From G963666705 sp963666705 (GTDB lineage Bacteria; Pseudomonadota; Alphaproteobacteria; CADEGL01): DNA of 64,000 bases. The notes beneath the pieces are model-generated. The model had not been told where the DNA came from. It did no database searches and was given only the letters and a program-made list of their open reading frames with translations. Position 1 is the first letter of the stretch. Every line of letters starts with the position of its first letter. Positions 8,035 to 17,014 of this stretch are shown in pieces. The translations under genes and the position numbers were made by a program. The stretch is taken from the NCBI GenBank assembly GCA_963666705.2, contig CAXXKO010000001.1, positions 372,001-436,000 on the forward strand, read 5' to 3'.

Positions 8035-10248
8035 TCAGGCGGCCCGCACTTCGGCAAGGAAGCTCTCGACCGCGGCGCTCAGCCCCTCGGACTGGCGCGC
8101 CACGTCCTGGGACGCAGAGAGCACCTGGGTCGAGGCCGAGCCGGTCTCGGTCGCGGCCTGGCTGACCCCGGCGATGTTCGAGGTTACTTCCTGGGTGCCC
8201 TGGGCCGCCTGTTGCACGTTGCGGCTGATCTCGCTCGTCGCAGCACCCTGCTCCTCCACCGCGGCCGAGATCGAGCCGGCGATCTCGTTGATCCTGCCGA
8301 CGGTCTCGCTGATGGTCCGGATGGCGCCCACCGCGCCTTCGGTCTCCTCCTGCATGGAAGTGACCTGGGCCGCGATCTCGCCGGTGGCCTGGGCCGTCTG
8401 GGTGGCGAGGGACTTGACCTCGTTGGCGACGACGGCGAAGCCCTTGCCGGCCTCGCCCGCCCGTGCCGCCTCGATGGTGGCGTTGAGCGCCAGGAGGTTG
8501 GTCTGCTCGGCGATGTCGTTGATGAGGCTGACCACCTGGCCGATCTTCTGCGCCGCCTCGCTGAGGCCGGCGACACGCTCGTTGGTACGCTCGGCTTCGG
8601 CCGCCGCCTCCTCGGCGATCTTGGCCGAATCGCCCACCTGGCGGCTGATCTCGGCGATCGAGCTCGCGAGCTCCTCGGCCGCCGTCGCCACCGTCTGCAC
8701 GTTGGCGGTGGCCTGCTCGGACGCCGCCGCCACGGTCGCGGCCTGCTGGGTCGTCTCCTCGGCCGTCGCCGACATGGACTGGGCGGTGGCCTCCATCTCC
8801 GTCGCTGCCGAGGCTACGGTCTTGAGGATGCCGGAGACGTTCTCGTCGAAGCTGTCGGCGAGCGCGTTCATGGCTTGGCGCTTCTCTACCTCCGCACGCT
8901 GCTCCTGCTCGACCCGCTCGGCCGCCATCTCCGCCATGCGAATGGCGTTCTCCTTGAACACCTGGACGGTGCCGGCCATTTCGCCGATCTCGTCCTTCCG
9001 CCCAATGGCCGGGACTTCGACCGTGGTGTCGCCTTCGGCCAGCTTGGTCATGGCCGCGGTCATGGCCAGCAACGGGGGGACGATCGAACGCGCGGTGAGG
9101 AAAGTGACGGCGACGGCGATGACCAGGCCGATGGCCAGCAGGACCCATCCGAAGGACTCGAGAAGGGCGGTATCCCGTGCCATGGCCTGGGCGTCGTCGG
9201 CGAGCAGCCGCTTCTGGTTGACCACCATGCCGCCGGTGCGCGAGCCGTCTTCCTGCTTGGCGCCGGCCAGGGTCTCGAGCAGCTTGCCCGCCCGGGGCGC
9301 GGCCTCGGTCACCAGCAAATAGTTGGCCATGTTCGACTTGTCGGACCCGCGGATGGCGAACATTCGGGGCGGCAGCGGCTCGAACTCCGCGCGCGCGGCC
9401 GTGAGCCGATCGAACGACGCACTCTGGTTCGGGGACAGGAGGTAGGCATTGTCGCTCAGGTCGGCGAAGCGCCTGTCGTTCGTCGCCCAGAAGCGCTCGA
9501 AGCCCTCTTTGAACTTCTCGTCGCCGCTGAGCAGGTAGGCACGGATATTGGCGAGGGCCATGCCCATGCTGCCGCGCACGTCGGCCATCATGCCAAGAAG
9601 CGCCTTGCGCTCCGCCGTCGCGGCCAGGCTGGCCTCGGCATCGATCATGGCGGTGATCGCCTTGATGAACGTGGCCGCCCGGGGTGCGGCTTCGGTCAAC
9701 AGGAGCTTGCTGGCCGGCTGCTCGTCCGCCGTGTGGGCGATATCCTCGACCCGCTGCTGCGCCGCCGCGAACTCGCCGAGAACGACCTTGAAGTCGGTCC
9801 ACTTCTCGACATTCGCCGGGTTGGTCCAATTAGCCGACAGGCGGTCCATCTCGCCCCGAATGCGCGCGATGTCGGCCCAGACTGCGGCCCGCTGTTGCTT
9901 GAATGAGGGATTGCCCGTCAGCATCCAGCCGCTCAGGGCGGCCAGGGTGCTGTTGATGTCGTTCACCAGGCCGGCGCTGGCGAATGCCGTGGGCACCCGA
10001 AGATCGACGATGCGGGTGGTCAGGCGCTCGACGCTGTCGACCTTCCACACGGTGACGCCGACCGCGGCCGCGAGCGTGAGGGTGATGACCGCGAATCCGA
10101 GGATCAGTCGGGCACGGATATTGAGCTTGCCGGTCATGTGTCGAATACGTTTCGGGGCATGCGGTTCGGTCACGCTGTCGGGATCGAACACACCGGCCGG
10201 GTCATTGCTCGTTTCGCTCGCAGGCATAGTGTCCATGTTGTCCACCAT
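8035..10248 (-). CDS. Methyl-accepting chemotaxis protein
   Basis: 737 residues. There is a transmembrane helix at about 47-67, then a roughly 300-residue extracytoplasmic sensor domain that appears as two similar helical halves (each has LLLTEAAPRA or LLVTEAAPRAGK). A second transmembrane helix is at about 366-386, followed by a HAMP linker (about 387-440) and the cytoplasmic signalling domain. The conserved hairpin tip is at about 581-611 (EQTNLLALNATIEAARAGEA then GKGFAVVANEV). It relays ligand binding to CheA/CheW; the ligand is unknown. An internal ATG (MTGKLNIRARLILGF) 37 codons in could be the true start because the first residues look disordered. No che genes are nearby, so it is an orphan receptor. 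The 187 bp upstream to 10435 are AT-richer than the surroundings and probably hold its promoter. Confidence 0.93.
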   Translation of the reverse strand: MVDNMDTMPASETSNDPAGVFDPDSVTEPHAPKRIRHMTGKLNIRARLILGFAVITLTLAAAVGVTVWKVDSVERLTTRIVDLRVPTAFASAGLVNDINSTLAALSGWMLTGNPSFKQQRAAVWADIARIRGEMDRLSANWTNPANVEKWTDFKVVLGEFAAAQQRVEDIAHTADEQPASKLLLTEAAPRAATFIKAITAMIDAEASLAATAERKALLGMMADVRGSMGMALANIRAYLLSGDEKFKEGFERFWATNDRRFADLSDNAYLLSPNQSASFDRLTAARAEFEPLPPRMFAIRGSDKSNMANYLLVTEAAPRAGKLLETLAGAKQEDGSRTGGMVVNQKRLLADDAQAMARDTALLESFGWVLLAIGLVIAVAVTFLTARSIVPPLLAMTAAMTKLAEGDTTVEVPAIGRKDEIGEMAGTVQVFKENAIRMAEMAAERVEQEQRAEVEKRQAMNALADSFDENVSGILKTVASAATEMEATAQSMSATAEETTQQAATVAAASEQATANVQTVATAAEELASSIAEISRQVGDSAKIAEEAAAEAERTNERVAGLSEAAQKIGQVVSLINDIAEQTNLLALNATIEAARAGEAGKGFAVVANEVKSLATQTAQATGEIAAQVTSMQEETEGAVGAIRTISETVGRINEIAGSISAAVEEQGAATSEISRNVQQAAQGTQEVTSNIAGVSQAATETGSASTQVLSASQDVARQSEGLSAAVESFLAEVRAA

Positions 10249-10435
10249 TATTCGCCCATATGTCGGCGTCGAACTCTGTCCGACAATTCATAATTTGTTG
10301 TAAATTTTGACCGTACTTCGCGGCGGGCAAAAAAAATCGTATGCGCGCGGTGGAAGGCGCGAGAGCCCCTCTTTAATGCATTGAAATTATGTGGTAATCG
10401 CCCCACATTGACGAGCTGTCAGTCGGGGCGCCGCC

Positions 10436-11227
10436 CTACTCCTTCTTGCGCATGAAGGCGGGGGTGATGCCCTCGGTGCCGCCGCCCAGCGCCTGCATGC
10501 GGTAGAAATGCCCCATCAGCGCCAGGGAATCGTGGCGCGAGAGGTCCATGCCGCGCTGGTAGGCCTCCATCTCGACGCGGATCGAGAGGGGCGGGATCTG
10601 GGCGATCTTCTCGGCCGCCGCATGGGCCGCCGCGAACAAGTCCTCGGGCGCCACGACCTCGTTGACGAGGCTCCATTCGCGCGCCCGCTCGGCTCCCACC
10701 CGCTCGCCCGTCAGCATCATCCACATGGCGGCCGTGTGCGGCACCTGGCGCCCGATGCGCGTGAGCCCGCCGATGCCACCCATGCCGTAGGCGACCTCGG
10801 GCAGGCCGAACTCGGCCCGCGGGGTGGCGAAGCGGATGTCCGTGAGCAGGAGGAGATAGATGAGGCCCTGGCCGAGGCAGTAGTAGTCCACCGCCCCCAC
10901 CATGGGCTTGAAGCGCTCGAGCTTGACCGTGTCCTGGTCCCAGCCGGGCCGGCCCGGCGGGTCGCTATGGCGCTTGGCGGCATAGAGGTGGGCTTCGAGC
11001 ACCTCCTTCTTCGTCCGCTCCGGGGTCTCGACCTTGAGGTCGTCGCCGGCGCAGAACGAGCGCCCCTCGGCGCCCGCGAGGATACCGACGCGCACCTCGT
11101 CGTCGGCTATGAATTCCTCCAGGTGCCCGAACATCTCGCGGTGCAGGCCCGGCTGCATGAGGTTGAGCCGCCCGTTGTCGATGGTGATGTGGGCGATATG
11201 CCCGCGCTTCTCGTAATGGATCGGCAT
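10436..11227 (-). CDS. Enoyl-CoA hydratase/isomerase family protein
   Basis: 263 residues of crotonase fold. The CoA-binding/oxyanion segment SFCAGDDLK (about 58-66) and the second loop YYCLGQGLIYLLLLTDIRFA are visible, with the PEVAYGMGGIGG helix after them. The GxGGG-like second oxyanion loop is modified to CLGQG, so the exact reaction (hydration, isomerisation or hydrolysis of an acyl-CoA) cannot be assigned. It lies 53 bp downstream of an acyl-CoA ligase on the same strand, which suggests a two-gene operon that activates and processes an acid as its CoA thioester. The short gap contains AATGGGGTCAGACTCCATT, a small palindrome of a kind often repeated in proteobacteria. Confidence 0.88.
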   Translation of the reverse strand: MPIHYEKRGHIAHITIDNGRLNLMQPGLHREMFGHLEEFIADDEVRVGILAGAEGRSFCAGDDLKVETPERTKKEVLEAHLYAAKRHSDPPGRPGWDQDTVKLERFKPMVGAVDYYCLGQGLIYLLLLTDIRFATPRAEFGLPEVAYGMGGIGGLTRIGRQVPHTAAMWMMLTGERVGAERAREWSLVNEVVAPEDLFAAAHAAAEKIAQIPPLSIRVEMEAYQRGMDLSRHDSLALMGHFYRMQALGGGTEGITPAFMRKKE

Positions 11228-11280
11228 GGCCCGCTCCCTCCTCCCTCGAATCGTTCAATGGGGTCAGACTCCATTTTCGT

Positions 11281-12909
11281 TCAACGCCAGATACCGTCCC
11301 GGCGGTCGTAGGCGCCGGCCCGCAGGTCGTCCGCCTCGGCGCGCAGCTTCTTCTTCTCCACCCGATCGGTCTCGATCGTCCGCGGCAGCGCCTCCCGGTA
11401 GGCGAGGTAGCGCGGCACCTTGAAGGGCGCCAGGTTGGCCCCGGCATGGGCGAACACCGCCTCGGGCGTCAGGTCGTTGCTCCCGAGGCCCGGCTGCATC
11501 TCGAGATAGAGCTTCACCTCCTCGCCGCTATAGGGGTCGGGGACGGCGAGGGCGGCGGCTTCGCGCACCTGGGGCAGGAGGCGCATGACCGCCTCGACCT
11601 CCCGCGCGGCGATGTTCTCGCCGTTGCGCCGGATCATGTCCTTGATGCGCTCCACGATCGAGTAATAGCCCTCGCCGTCCACCCGCGCCACGTCGCCGGT
11701 ACGGAACCAGCCGTCGCGAAAGGACTCGGCGTTGGCCTCGGGCTTATCCCAATAGCCCTGCAGAATGCCAGCCCCGCGCACCCACAGCTCGCCCTCCCGG
11801 CCAACTCCGACCTCGCGCCAGTCCGCATCGCGCAGGCTTACGTCCCGGCCCGGTGCCACGATGCCGCAGCTCCCACTTCCCGTCCGCGCCAGGATCTCAG
11901 GCGCCGGCATATAGGTGATATGGGCGGTCTCGGTCATGCCGTAGAATTCCTGCGCCGCCACGTCGAAGCGGCGCTGGAAATCGGCCTGGCTCTCGGGCGT
12001 GAAGCCAAAGATATTGACGATCTTCAACGCGCCCCGCCCGTCATCCGGATGGGCCGGCTGCTTGTAGACCGCCTCGAAGATGGCCGCGTTCTCGCACCCG
12101 TGGGCGCGCGCCTCGGCCATGAAGCGCCTGGCCGCCGGCCGCCGCGGCACGAAGAGGGCGCCGCCGCCAAAGGCCGCGTTCACCAGCATGCGCTGAAGCA
12201 GCATGTAGTAAAAGTTGGCGCCGCCATAGATGCGCCGGATGGGCGTGGCCCAGAGCTTTACCGTGACGTACCCGAGCGAGATCCAGTAACGGTGGCTCAG
12301 CATGCAGCCCTTGGGGAAGCCCGTGGTGCCCGAGGTGTACTGGATATTGACGAGATCGTCGGGCCCGACCGCCTCCACTTCGGTGAATTCAGGCTCCGCC
12401 GCCGCCATCAGCGCCCGCCAGTCGTGCGCGTAGCCCGCGCGCGCGCCGCCAACGACCACCACCCGGTCCGCCGCCAGCGGGCGGCTCTCGATCGCCTCAT
12501 AGGCCGGCAGCAGCTCGGCATGGGCGATCAGCAGCTCGGCCACCCCGTCGGTCAGCACATACTCGATCTCGCGCAACCTATAGGTGATGTTGACCGGGAT
12601 CATGATGGCGCCGAGGCGGCCGAGCGCCAGCCAGGCGATCGGAAACGCGGGCAGGTTGGGCAGCAGGACGGCCACGTGCGTGCCCTTGCGCACACCCAGG
12701 CGGCGGAGCGCGTTGGCCGCCCGCCCCACCTCGGCCCGCAAGGTTTCCCAGGTAAGGTCCACGCCCTCATCGAAGAAAGAGAGTGCCAGCCGCCGGCCAT
12801 GGCGCGCCGCCGTCTCGTCGAGGAGGGTGCCGAGGCTGGGGGGAAGCACCGCCGCCTCGATTTCCCGGTGCAGCGCCTCGCGCGGCGGGCTCACGAAATC
12901 GGTGAACAT
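11281..12909 (-). CDS. AMP-dependent acyl-CoA synthetase/ligase (CaiC-like)
   Basis: 542 residues of the ANL superfamily. The ATP-binding P-loop is IQYTSGTTGFPKGC, the second core motif is EFYGMTET, and the hinge motif WFRTGDVARVDGEGYY leads to the C-terminal lid with IKDMIRRNGENIAAREVE. A lysine-rich end (TDRVEKKKLR) carries the likely catalytic Lys. Such enzymes adenylate a carboxylic acid and transfer it to CoA. The closest remembered group is the crotonobetaine/carnitine-CoA ligase-like set, but the substrate is unproven. It is the first gene of a presumed operon with the downstream enoyl-CoA hydratase. The opposite-strand diiron gene starts 170 bp away. Confidence 0.9.
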   Translation of the reverse strand: MFTDFVSPPREALHREIEAAVLPPSLGTLLDETAARHGRRLALSFFDEGVDLTWETLRAEVGRAANALRRLGVRKGTHVAVLLPNLPAFPIAWLALGRLGAIMIPVNITYRLREIEYVLTDGVAELLIAHAELLPAYEAIESRPLAADRVVVVGGARAGYAHDWRALMAAAEPEFTEVEAVGPDDLVNIQYTSGTTGFPKGCMLSHRYWISLGYVTVKLWATPIRRIYGGANFYYMLLQRMLVNAAFGGGALFVPRRPAARRFMAEARAHGCENAAIFEAVYKQPAHPDDGRGALKIVNIFGFTPESQADFQRRFDVAAQEFYGMTETAHITYMPAPEILARTGSGSCGIVAPGRDVSLRDADWREVGVGREGELWVRGAGILQGYWDKPEANAESFRDGWFRTGDVARVDGEGYYSIVERIKDMIRRNGENIAAREVEAVMRLLPQVREAAALAVPDPYSGEEVKLYLEMQPGLGSNDLTPEAVFAHAGANLAPFKVPRYLAYREALPRTIETDRVEKKKLRAEADDLRAGAYDRRDGIWR

Positions 12910-12990
12910 GGATGGCCGTCCCGTCGTCGTCCTCGGCGGACGATCCTATCCGCTCTCTGCACCCGCCATCACCATGAAATATCGCCGCGC

Positions 12991-13045
12991 CCGCTGGACG
13001 CCGCGGGGTCGGCATAGGATGATCGCCGCGGGGTCGGCATAGGAT
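12991..13045. repeat. Short tandem repeat upstream of the diiron gene
   Basis: A unit of about 26 bp (GCCGCGGGGTCGGCATAGGA then TGATC) occurs twice in direct succession, ending about 35 bp before the start codon of the diiron protein gene. It may include promoter sequence or be part of the local duplication seen just downstream. Confidence 0.75.
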
Positions 13046-13080
13046 GATCGCCGCGGGAACGGATCGGGAGGTCGTTTGCA

Positions 13081-13862
13081 ATGCGGATGGACTACCTTTT
13101 GAAGGTCCGCCAGCAGGTGCTGGAGGGGATCAAGGCGACCGACACCCTCACCAACCTGATCGCGGGTAAGCTCGAGCCCCGCGTCTACGCCCGCTACCTG
13201 ACGAACGTCTGGCACTACGCCCAGCACAGCGCCATCGTCATCGTGAAGGTCCGCCGCAGGTGCTGGAGGGGATCAAGGCGACCGACACCCTCACCAACCT
13301 GATCGCGCTCGAGCCCCGCGTCTACGCCCGCTACCTGACGAACGTCTGGCACTACGCCCAGCACAGCGCCATCGTCATCGGCACGGCCGGGTCGCGCTGC
13401 GTCACCGACGACCCGGCCCTCGCCCACTACCTCCTGCACCACGCGCGGGAGGAGCTGGGGCACGACCAATGGGCGCTCGACGACCTCGCGGCCATGGGCA
13501 TCGGCGAGGACGCGGTGCGCGCCTCGCGTCCCACCCCCTCCTGCGCCGCCATGGTCGGGGTCGAATACTATACCGCCATGCACGCCAACCCGGTCGGCCT
13601 CTTCGGCTGGATGTATGTCCTGGAGGCGATGGGCGACGATCTCGGCTTCCTCGCCTCGGACAGCATATCGAGCAGCATGGGCCTCGCCGGCGGCGTCAAG
13701 TTCCTCGCCGGCCACGGCGAGGCGGACGCCGAGCATACCGTCGACCTGACCGAGCAGATCGCCGAGAACGTGCGTGACGGGGACGCGGCCGACGTCAACC
13801 ATGTGGCCGACGTCATCGCTGGCCTCTACGTCCGCATGTTCGAGGAAATAAGCCGGGACTGA
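13081..13862 (+). pseudogene. Iron-containing redox enzyme (haem-oxygenase-like diiron fold), broken by an internal tandem duplication
   Basis: The first frame (13081-13302) gives MRMDYLLKVRQQVLEGIKAT and continues to HYAQHSAIVI. The sequence then repeats: 13101-13243 recurs as 13245-13380 with 1-nt and 6-nt deletions, which shifts the frame. Removing 137 nt restores a 214-residue protein with LAHYLLHHAREELGHDQW, a typical ExxxH metal-binding helix of the haem-oxygenase-like/TenA-like diiron proteins. Family members oxidise or cleave diverse small molecules and are common in biosynthetic clusters. The next gene begins 5 nt after the stop, so the two are surely one operon. The duplication is either real inactivation or an assembly error. 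Confidence 0.8.
13101..13380. repeat. Two imperfect tandem copies within the diiron gene
   Basis: Copy 1 is 13101-13243 (143 nt) and copy 2 is 13245-13380 (136 nt). Copy 2 lacks one A in CCGCCAGCAGG and lacks GGTAAG after GATCGCG. Copy 1 encodes the expected NLIAGKLEPRVYARY, whereas copy 2 reads NLIALEPRVYARY. Confidence 0.95.
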
Positions 13863-13867
13863 CGGCC

Positions 13868-15006
13868 ATGGCCCTCTCGATCGGACGGGTAGAGACGGTG
13901 GCGGAGCGCGAGGCGATCTATGCCTTCCGCTACCGGGTCTATGTCGAGGAAGCGGCGATGACCCCGGAGGCCGACCACGACCGCCGCATGCTCTACGACG
14001 CCTTCGACGAGACGGCCGTCTCCTACGCCGTCCACGAGGATGGCGCGGTGGTGGGCTCGCTCCGCGTCATCCTCCTCGAGGACGTGCCCGAGCCGGCCCC
14101 GCTGGTCGCCAAGTTCGGGCTCGGCCCCCTCCTCGACGCGTTTGGCGCGGGCGCGGTCTGCACCACCAGCCGCTTCATCCTCGACCGGCGCCTGCGCCAC
14201 GCACGGTCATCTTCCGCCTCATGCGCGCGGCGTTCCGCGAGACCCGCGACCGCGGCGTGCGCTTTAATTTCGGCGATTGCAGCCCCCACATGCTGCCGCT
14301 CTACGAGCATCTGGGCTTCAGGCGCTATACCCGCGGCTACAACGACACCGCCTACGGCTACAAGATCCCCATCGTCATGCTGATGGGCGACCGCGAGCAG
14401 CTCAGGCGCGTGCGCTCGCCCCTCGCCCGCCTCGCCGACGAGGCACCGGACGACGAAGGCGCGCGGGCCTGGTTCGAAGCCACCTACCCCGATTACGTGG
14501 GCCTCGAAAGCGCCGCCTTCATGCCCGAGGACGTGTTCTTCGACCTCCTGGCCGGCCGCGTCGCCGACGCGCCCCTGCACAGCGTCTCTCTCCTGCGCGG
14601 GCTCGAGCGGGCCGAGGCGGAGAAGCTGCTCGCCCGCGCGAGCCTCATCAAGCTCGGCAAGGGCGACCTCATCATCCGCAAGGGCGAGAAGGACGACACC
14701 ATCTATCTGCTGCTCTCCGGCATCGCCGAAGTCACACTTGACGATCCGGACGCCCCGCCCGTCGCCATCATCGGCGCGGGCGACACGTTCGGTGAGATCG
14801 GCTTCCTCACGTCCGTGCCGCGCACCGCCAACGTGGTCGCCAGCGCCGAATGCGAGGTCCTCGTCCTCTCCGGCGAGTTCCTCGAGCGCTTCATCTCGAG
14901 CGAGCCCGCCATCGGCGCCAAGCTCCTCCTCAACCTCTCGCGCGAGCTCGCCGCCCGCCTCGCCGTCACCACCGAACGCGCCCACGCGGGAGCGGCGACG
15001 GACTGA
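13868..15006 (+). pseudogene. FeeM/LuxI-like GNAT acyltransferase fused to a cyclic-nucleotide-binding domain, one-base frameshift
   Basis: The N-terminal half (13868 to about 14200) starts REAIYAFRYRVYVEEA, similar to the opening of autoinducer synthase/FeeM N-acyl amino acid synthases, and continues in the GNAT fold (CTTSRFILDRRL). The frame breaks at about 14200: CGCCACGCACGG should probably read CGCCACGGCACGG, i.e. one G lost. Downstream the other frame continues TVIFRLMRAAFRETRDRGVR, PHMLPLYEHLGFRRY and then a CRP-type cNMP-binding domain (KGDLIIRKGEKDDTIYLLLS, FGEIGFLTSVPRTANVVA). With the base restored it is 379 residues. The cNMP or redox input probably regulates acyl transfer; this is inferred from architecture only. 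It is translationally close to the diiron gene. Confidence 0.75.
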
Positions 15007-15099
15007 CCTGGTTCGCTAATAGGATAATTTTCTTGAAACGCCAAAGCGCCATCCCCATATCCCGAATTGACTGGCATGCCGGGCCGCGAGCCGCGAAAA

Positions 15100-15192
15100 T
15101 GTTAAGGTTTGTCAAGGTTCGAGCCCTATTTTATTAACTCATTGATATTAAACGTTTTCGTATCTTTTGACCTTGACAAACCTAGACAAATT
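15100..15192. repeat. AT-rich palindromic dispersed repeat, copy 1
   Basis: The left arm TAAGGTTTGTCAAGGTTC (15103-15120) and the right arm with CCTTGACAAACCTAG (15171-15185) are inverted complements around an AT-rich centre. A related sequence with the same arms and the shared GCCCTATT segment is at 51116-51206. It lies in the 295-bp gap between the GNAT-cNMP gene and the UGSC operon. The rest of the gap shows no gene. Confidence 0.75.
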
Positions 15193-15301
15193 CTAACGAT
15201 TTAGCACCTTTTCCGGTTCGCTTCCGGACCACCTAAAGGCTGGCGTATCGGCCACGCGTGGCTCATTCTTGCGGCTGATTTCGCGCGAACGCGGGGGGCC
15301 G

Positions 15302-16393
15302 ATGCCGCAAGCCGCCAAGGACACGGGACGCGATCCGGCGGACATCCCGCGCACGGTGCCGGGGTCGGTGGACCTGGTCGAATGGTATTTCGAGCAGGGC
15401 TGGACCGACGGGCTGCCCGTCGTCCCGCCCACGCCCGAGACGGTCGCCGAGACGGTCGCGGCGCTGGGCGGCGAGCCCGCGCACCTCGAATGCCGGGTGC
15501 CGCCGCGCTGGGGCAACCTCACCCGCGAAGTGCTCGCCATCAACATGGTCATGGCCGGCTGCCGGCCCGAATACGCGACCGTGGTGCGCGCCGCCATGGC
15601 CGCCCTCACCCGCCCCGCCTTCAACCTGAACGGCGTGCAGGCGACGACCCACATGGCCGCCCCCCTCCTGGTGGTGAACGGCCCCGTGGGCGCGGCCATC
15701 GGCATGAACGGGGGGGCCAACTGCTTCGGCCCCGGCAACCGGGCCAACGCCACCATCGGCCGCGCCGTGCGCCTCGTGCTCTTGAACGTGGGCGGCGCCT
15801 GGCCGGGGGAATTGGACCGGAGCACCCTCGGCCATCCTGGCAAGTACACCTACTGCATCGCCGAGAACGAGGGGCTGAGCCCCTGGCCGCCCTACCATGT
15901 GGAGAAGGGCTACGCGCCCGGGGACAGCACCGTCTTCGCCCTCGCCGCCGAGCCGCCCCACAGCGTCACCAACCACGTGGCCGACGACCCCCAGGGCATC
16001 CTCGACAGCATCGCCTCGGCCATGAGCACCATCGCCCACAACAACGCCGTCTCGAGCGGCGCCTGCGCCGTCGTCGTCGGCCCCGAACACGCGGCCACCA
16101 TCGCCCGGCACGGCTGGACCCGGGGCGACGTGCGCGGCTATCTGTGGATGAACACCACCAACACCTTCGCCGATATCAGCTTCTCGAACCGCTACGGCAA
16201 GGTCTACAACCGGGCGCTGCCGCGCTGGTACAAGCGCGAGCCCGAGGCGCGCATCCCCATCGTGCCGAGCCCCGACGACATCCACCTCTTCGTTGCGGGC
16301 GCGGAGGCGGGCCGCTTCTCGGCCTTCATCCCCGGCTGGGGCAACATGAGCGCGCCGGTGCTGGAAGGCATCGGCGGCGCCTCGCCGACATGA
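15302..16393 (+). CDS. Conserved protein of unknown function, partner of the UGSC selenoprotein
   Basis: 363 residues with no signal peptide or transmembrane helix. Notable segments are DLVEWYFEQGWTDGLPVVPP near the N-terminus, GMNGGANCFGPGNRANATIG in the middle, and a Gly/Ala-rich second half with AHNNAVSSGACAVVVGPEHA. I remember similar proteins beside UGSC genes in other bacteria, but no biochemical role is known to me. The ATG at 15302 follows GGGGGG. The stop overlaps a possible ATG of the next gene (ATGA at 16390), and the better-supported start of that gene is 29 bp downstream, so the two are co-transcribed. Whether it is a substrate, partner or reductase for the selenoprotein cannot be told from sequence. 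Confidence 0.8.
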   Translation: MPQAAKDTGRDPADIPRTVPGSVDLVEWYFEQGWTDGLPVVPPTPETVAETVAALGGEPAHLECRVPPRWGNLTREVLAINMVMAGCRPEYATVVRAAMAALTRPAFNLNGVQATTHMAAPLLVVNGPVGAAIGMNGGANCFGPGNRANATIGRAVRLVLLNVGGAWPGELDRSTLGHPGKYTYCIAENEGLSPWPPYHVEKGYAPGDSTVFALAAEPPHSVTNHVADDPQGILDSIASAMSTIAHNNAVSSGACAVVVGPEHAATIARHGWTRGDVRGYLWMNTTNTFADISFSNRYGKVYNRALPRWYKREPEARIPIVPSPDDIHLFVAGAEAGRFSAFIPGWGNMSAPVLEGIGGASPT

Positions 16394-16422
16394 AACTCGG
16401 AGCCAATGTCCAGGAGATCCAT

Positions 16423-16959
16423 ATGAATGAAGCGCAAGCCGTCTACGACCCGCGCGGGGTGGTGGAGGCCGAGGCCAAGCCTCTCGCCCCCCGCGTCACC
16501 TCGCTCGAAGGACTCCGCCTCGGCGTCCTCGACAATTCGAAATGGAACGCCGGCCGACTACTGCGCGAGGCCGCCGGCCTCCTGGCCGAGGCGCACGGCT
16601 TCGCCGCTGTCAACCACTACAAGAAGGACGCCTTCGCCCTCCCCGCGCCGCCCGAGCTGATCGCCCGGATCGCGGCCGAGAGCGACGTGGTCCTGACGGC
16701 CATCGGCGATTGAGGCTCCTGCGCGTCGTGCTGTACGCGGGACACGGTGGAGCTGGAGACTGCGGGTATCCCCACGGCGCTCGTGGTGACGGCGCCGTTC
16801 GTGCGCGAGGTCGAGGTGCAGCGCGCCGCCCTCGGCCTGGAGGGCCTGGAGCCCGTTGTGATCGACCACCCGCTCAGCACCCTCTCGGACGCCGAGATCG
16901 CCGCGCGGGCGCGGGCGTCGGTACCGCTCGCGGTGGCGGTATGGCTGGGAGAGGCTTAG
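16423..16959 (+). CDS. UGSC-family selenoprotein with in-frame UGA (Sec97)
   Basis: The reading frame starts at ATG 16423, 6 nt after AGGAG, and meets TGA at 16711-16713 after 96 codons (ending DVVLTAIGD). It then continues in the same frame for 82 codons to TAG at 16957. Read as selenocysteine, the junction is AIGD-U-GSCASC, exactly the motif for which the UGSC (seleno)protein family is named; homologues with Cys at this site read CGSC. The downstream part (IPTALVVTAPFV, VVIDHPLSTLSDAEIAARAR) is the expected C-terminal half of the fold. Length is 178 residues. The role is thought to be thiol/selenol redox chemistry, but the substrate is unknown. Conventional annotation would truncate it at residue 96. 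It sits between two co-oriented genes as the middle of a probable operon. Confidence 0.87.
16714..16754 (+). promoter_or_regulatory. Candidate bacterial SECIS hairpin after the UGA
   Basis: Directly after the UGA, GGCTCC (16714-16719) can pair with GGAGCT (16749-16754). Inside it CGCGT (16722-16726) pairs with ACGCG (16735-16739), leaving the 8-nt apical loop CGTGCTGT with a G in its second position. Bacterial SelB recognises such a stem-loop just 3' of the UGA. The fit to the E. coli consensus is only loose (the loop begins 13 nt after the UGA), and alternative pairings exist. Confidence 0.45.
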
Positions 16960-17014
16960 GGCATCGGCGGTCGAGCAACCCCCGTCCAAGCCCATGACAG
17001 AAAGGACGCGACTC

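Noticed and set aside
11245..11263. Palindrome AATGGGGTCAGACTCCATT between the ligase and hydratase genes as an operator
   Set aside because: The motif type is widespread and there is no regulator nearby; too little to call a binding site.
16711..16713. TGA as an ordinary stop giving a 96-residue protein
   Set aside because: The downstream frame stays open for 82 codons with the family's conserved C-terminal half, and the stop sits exactly at the known Sec position of the UGSC motif.
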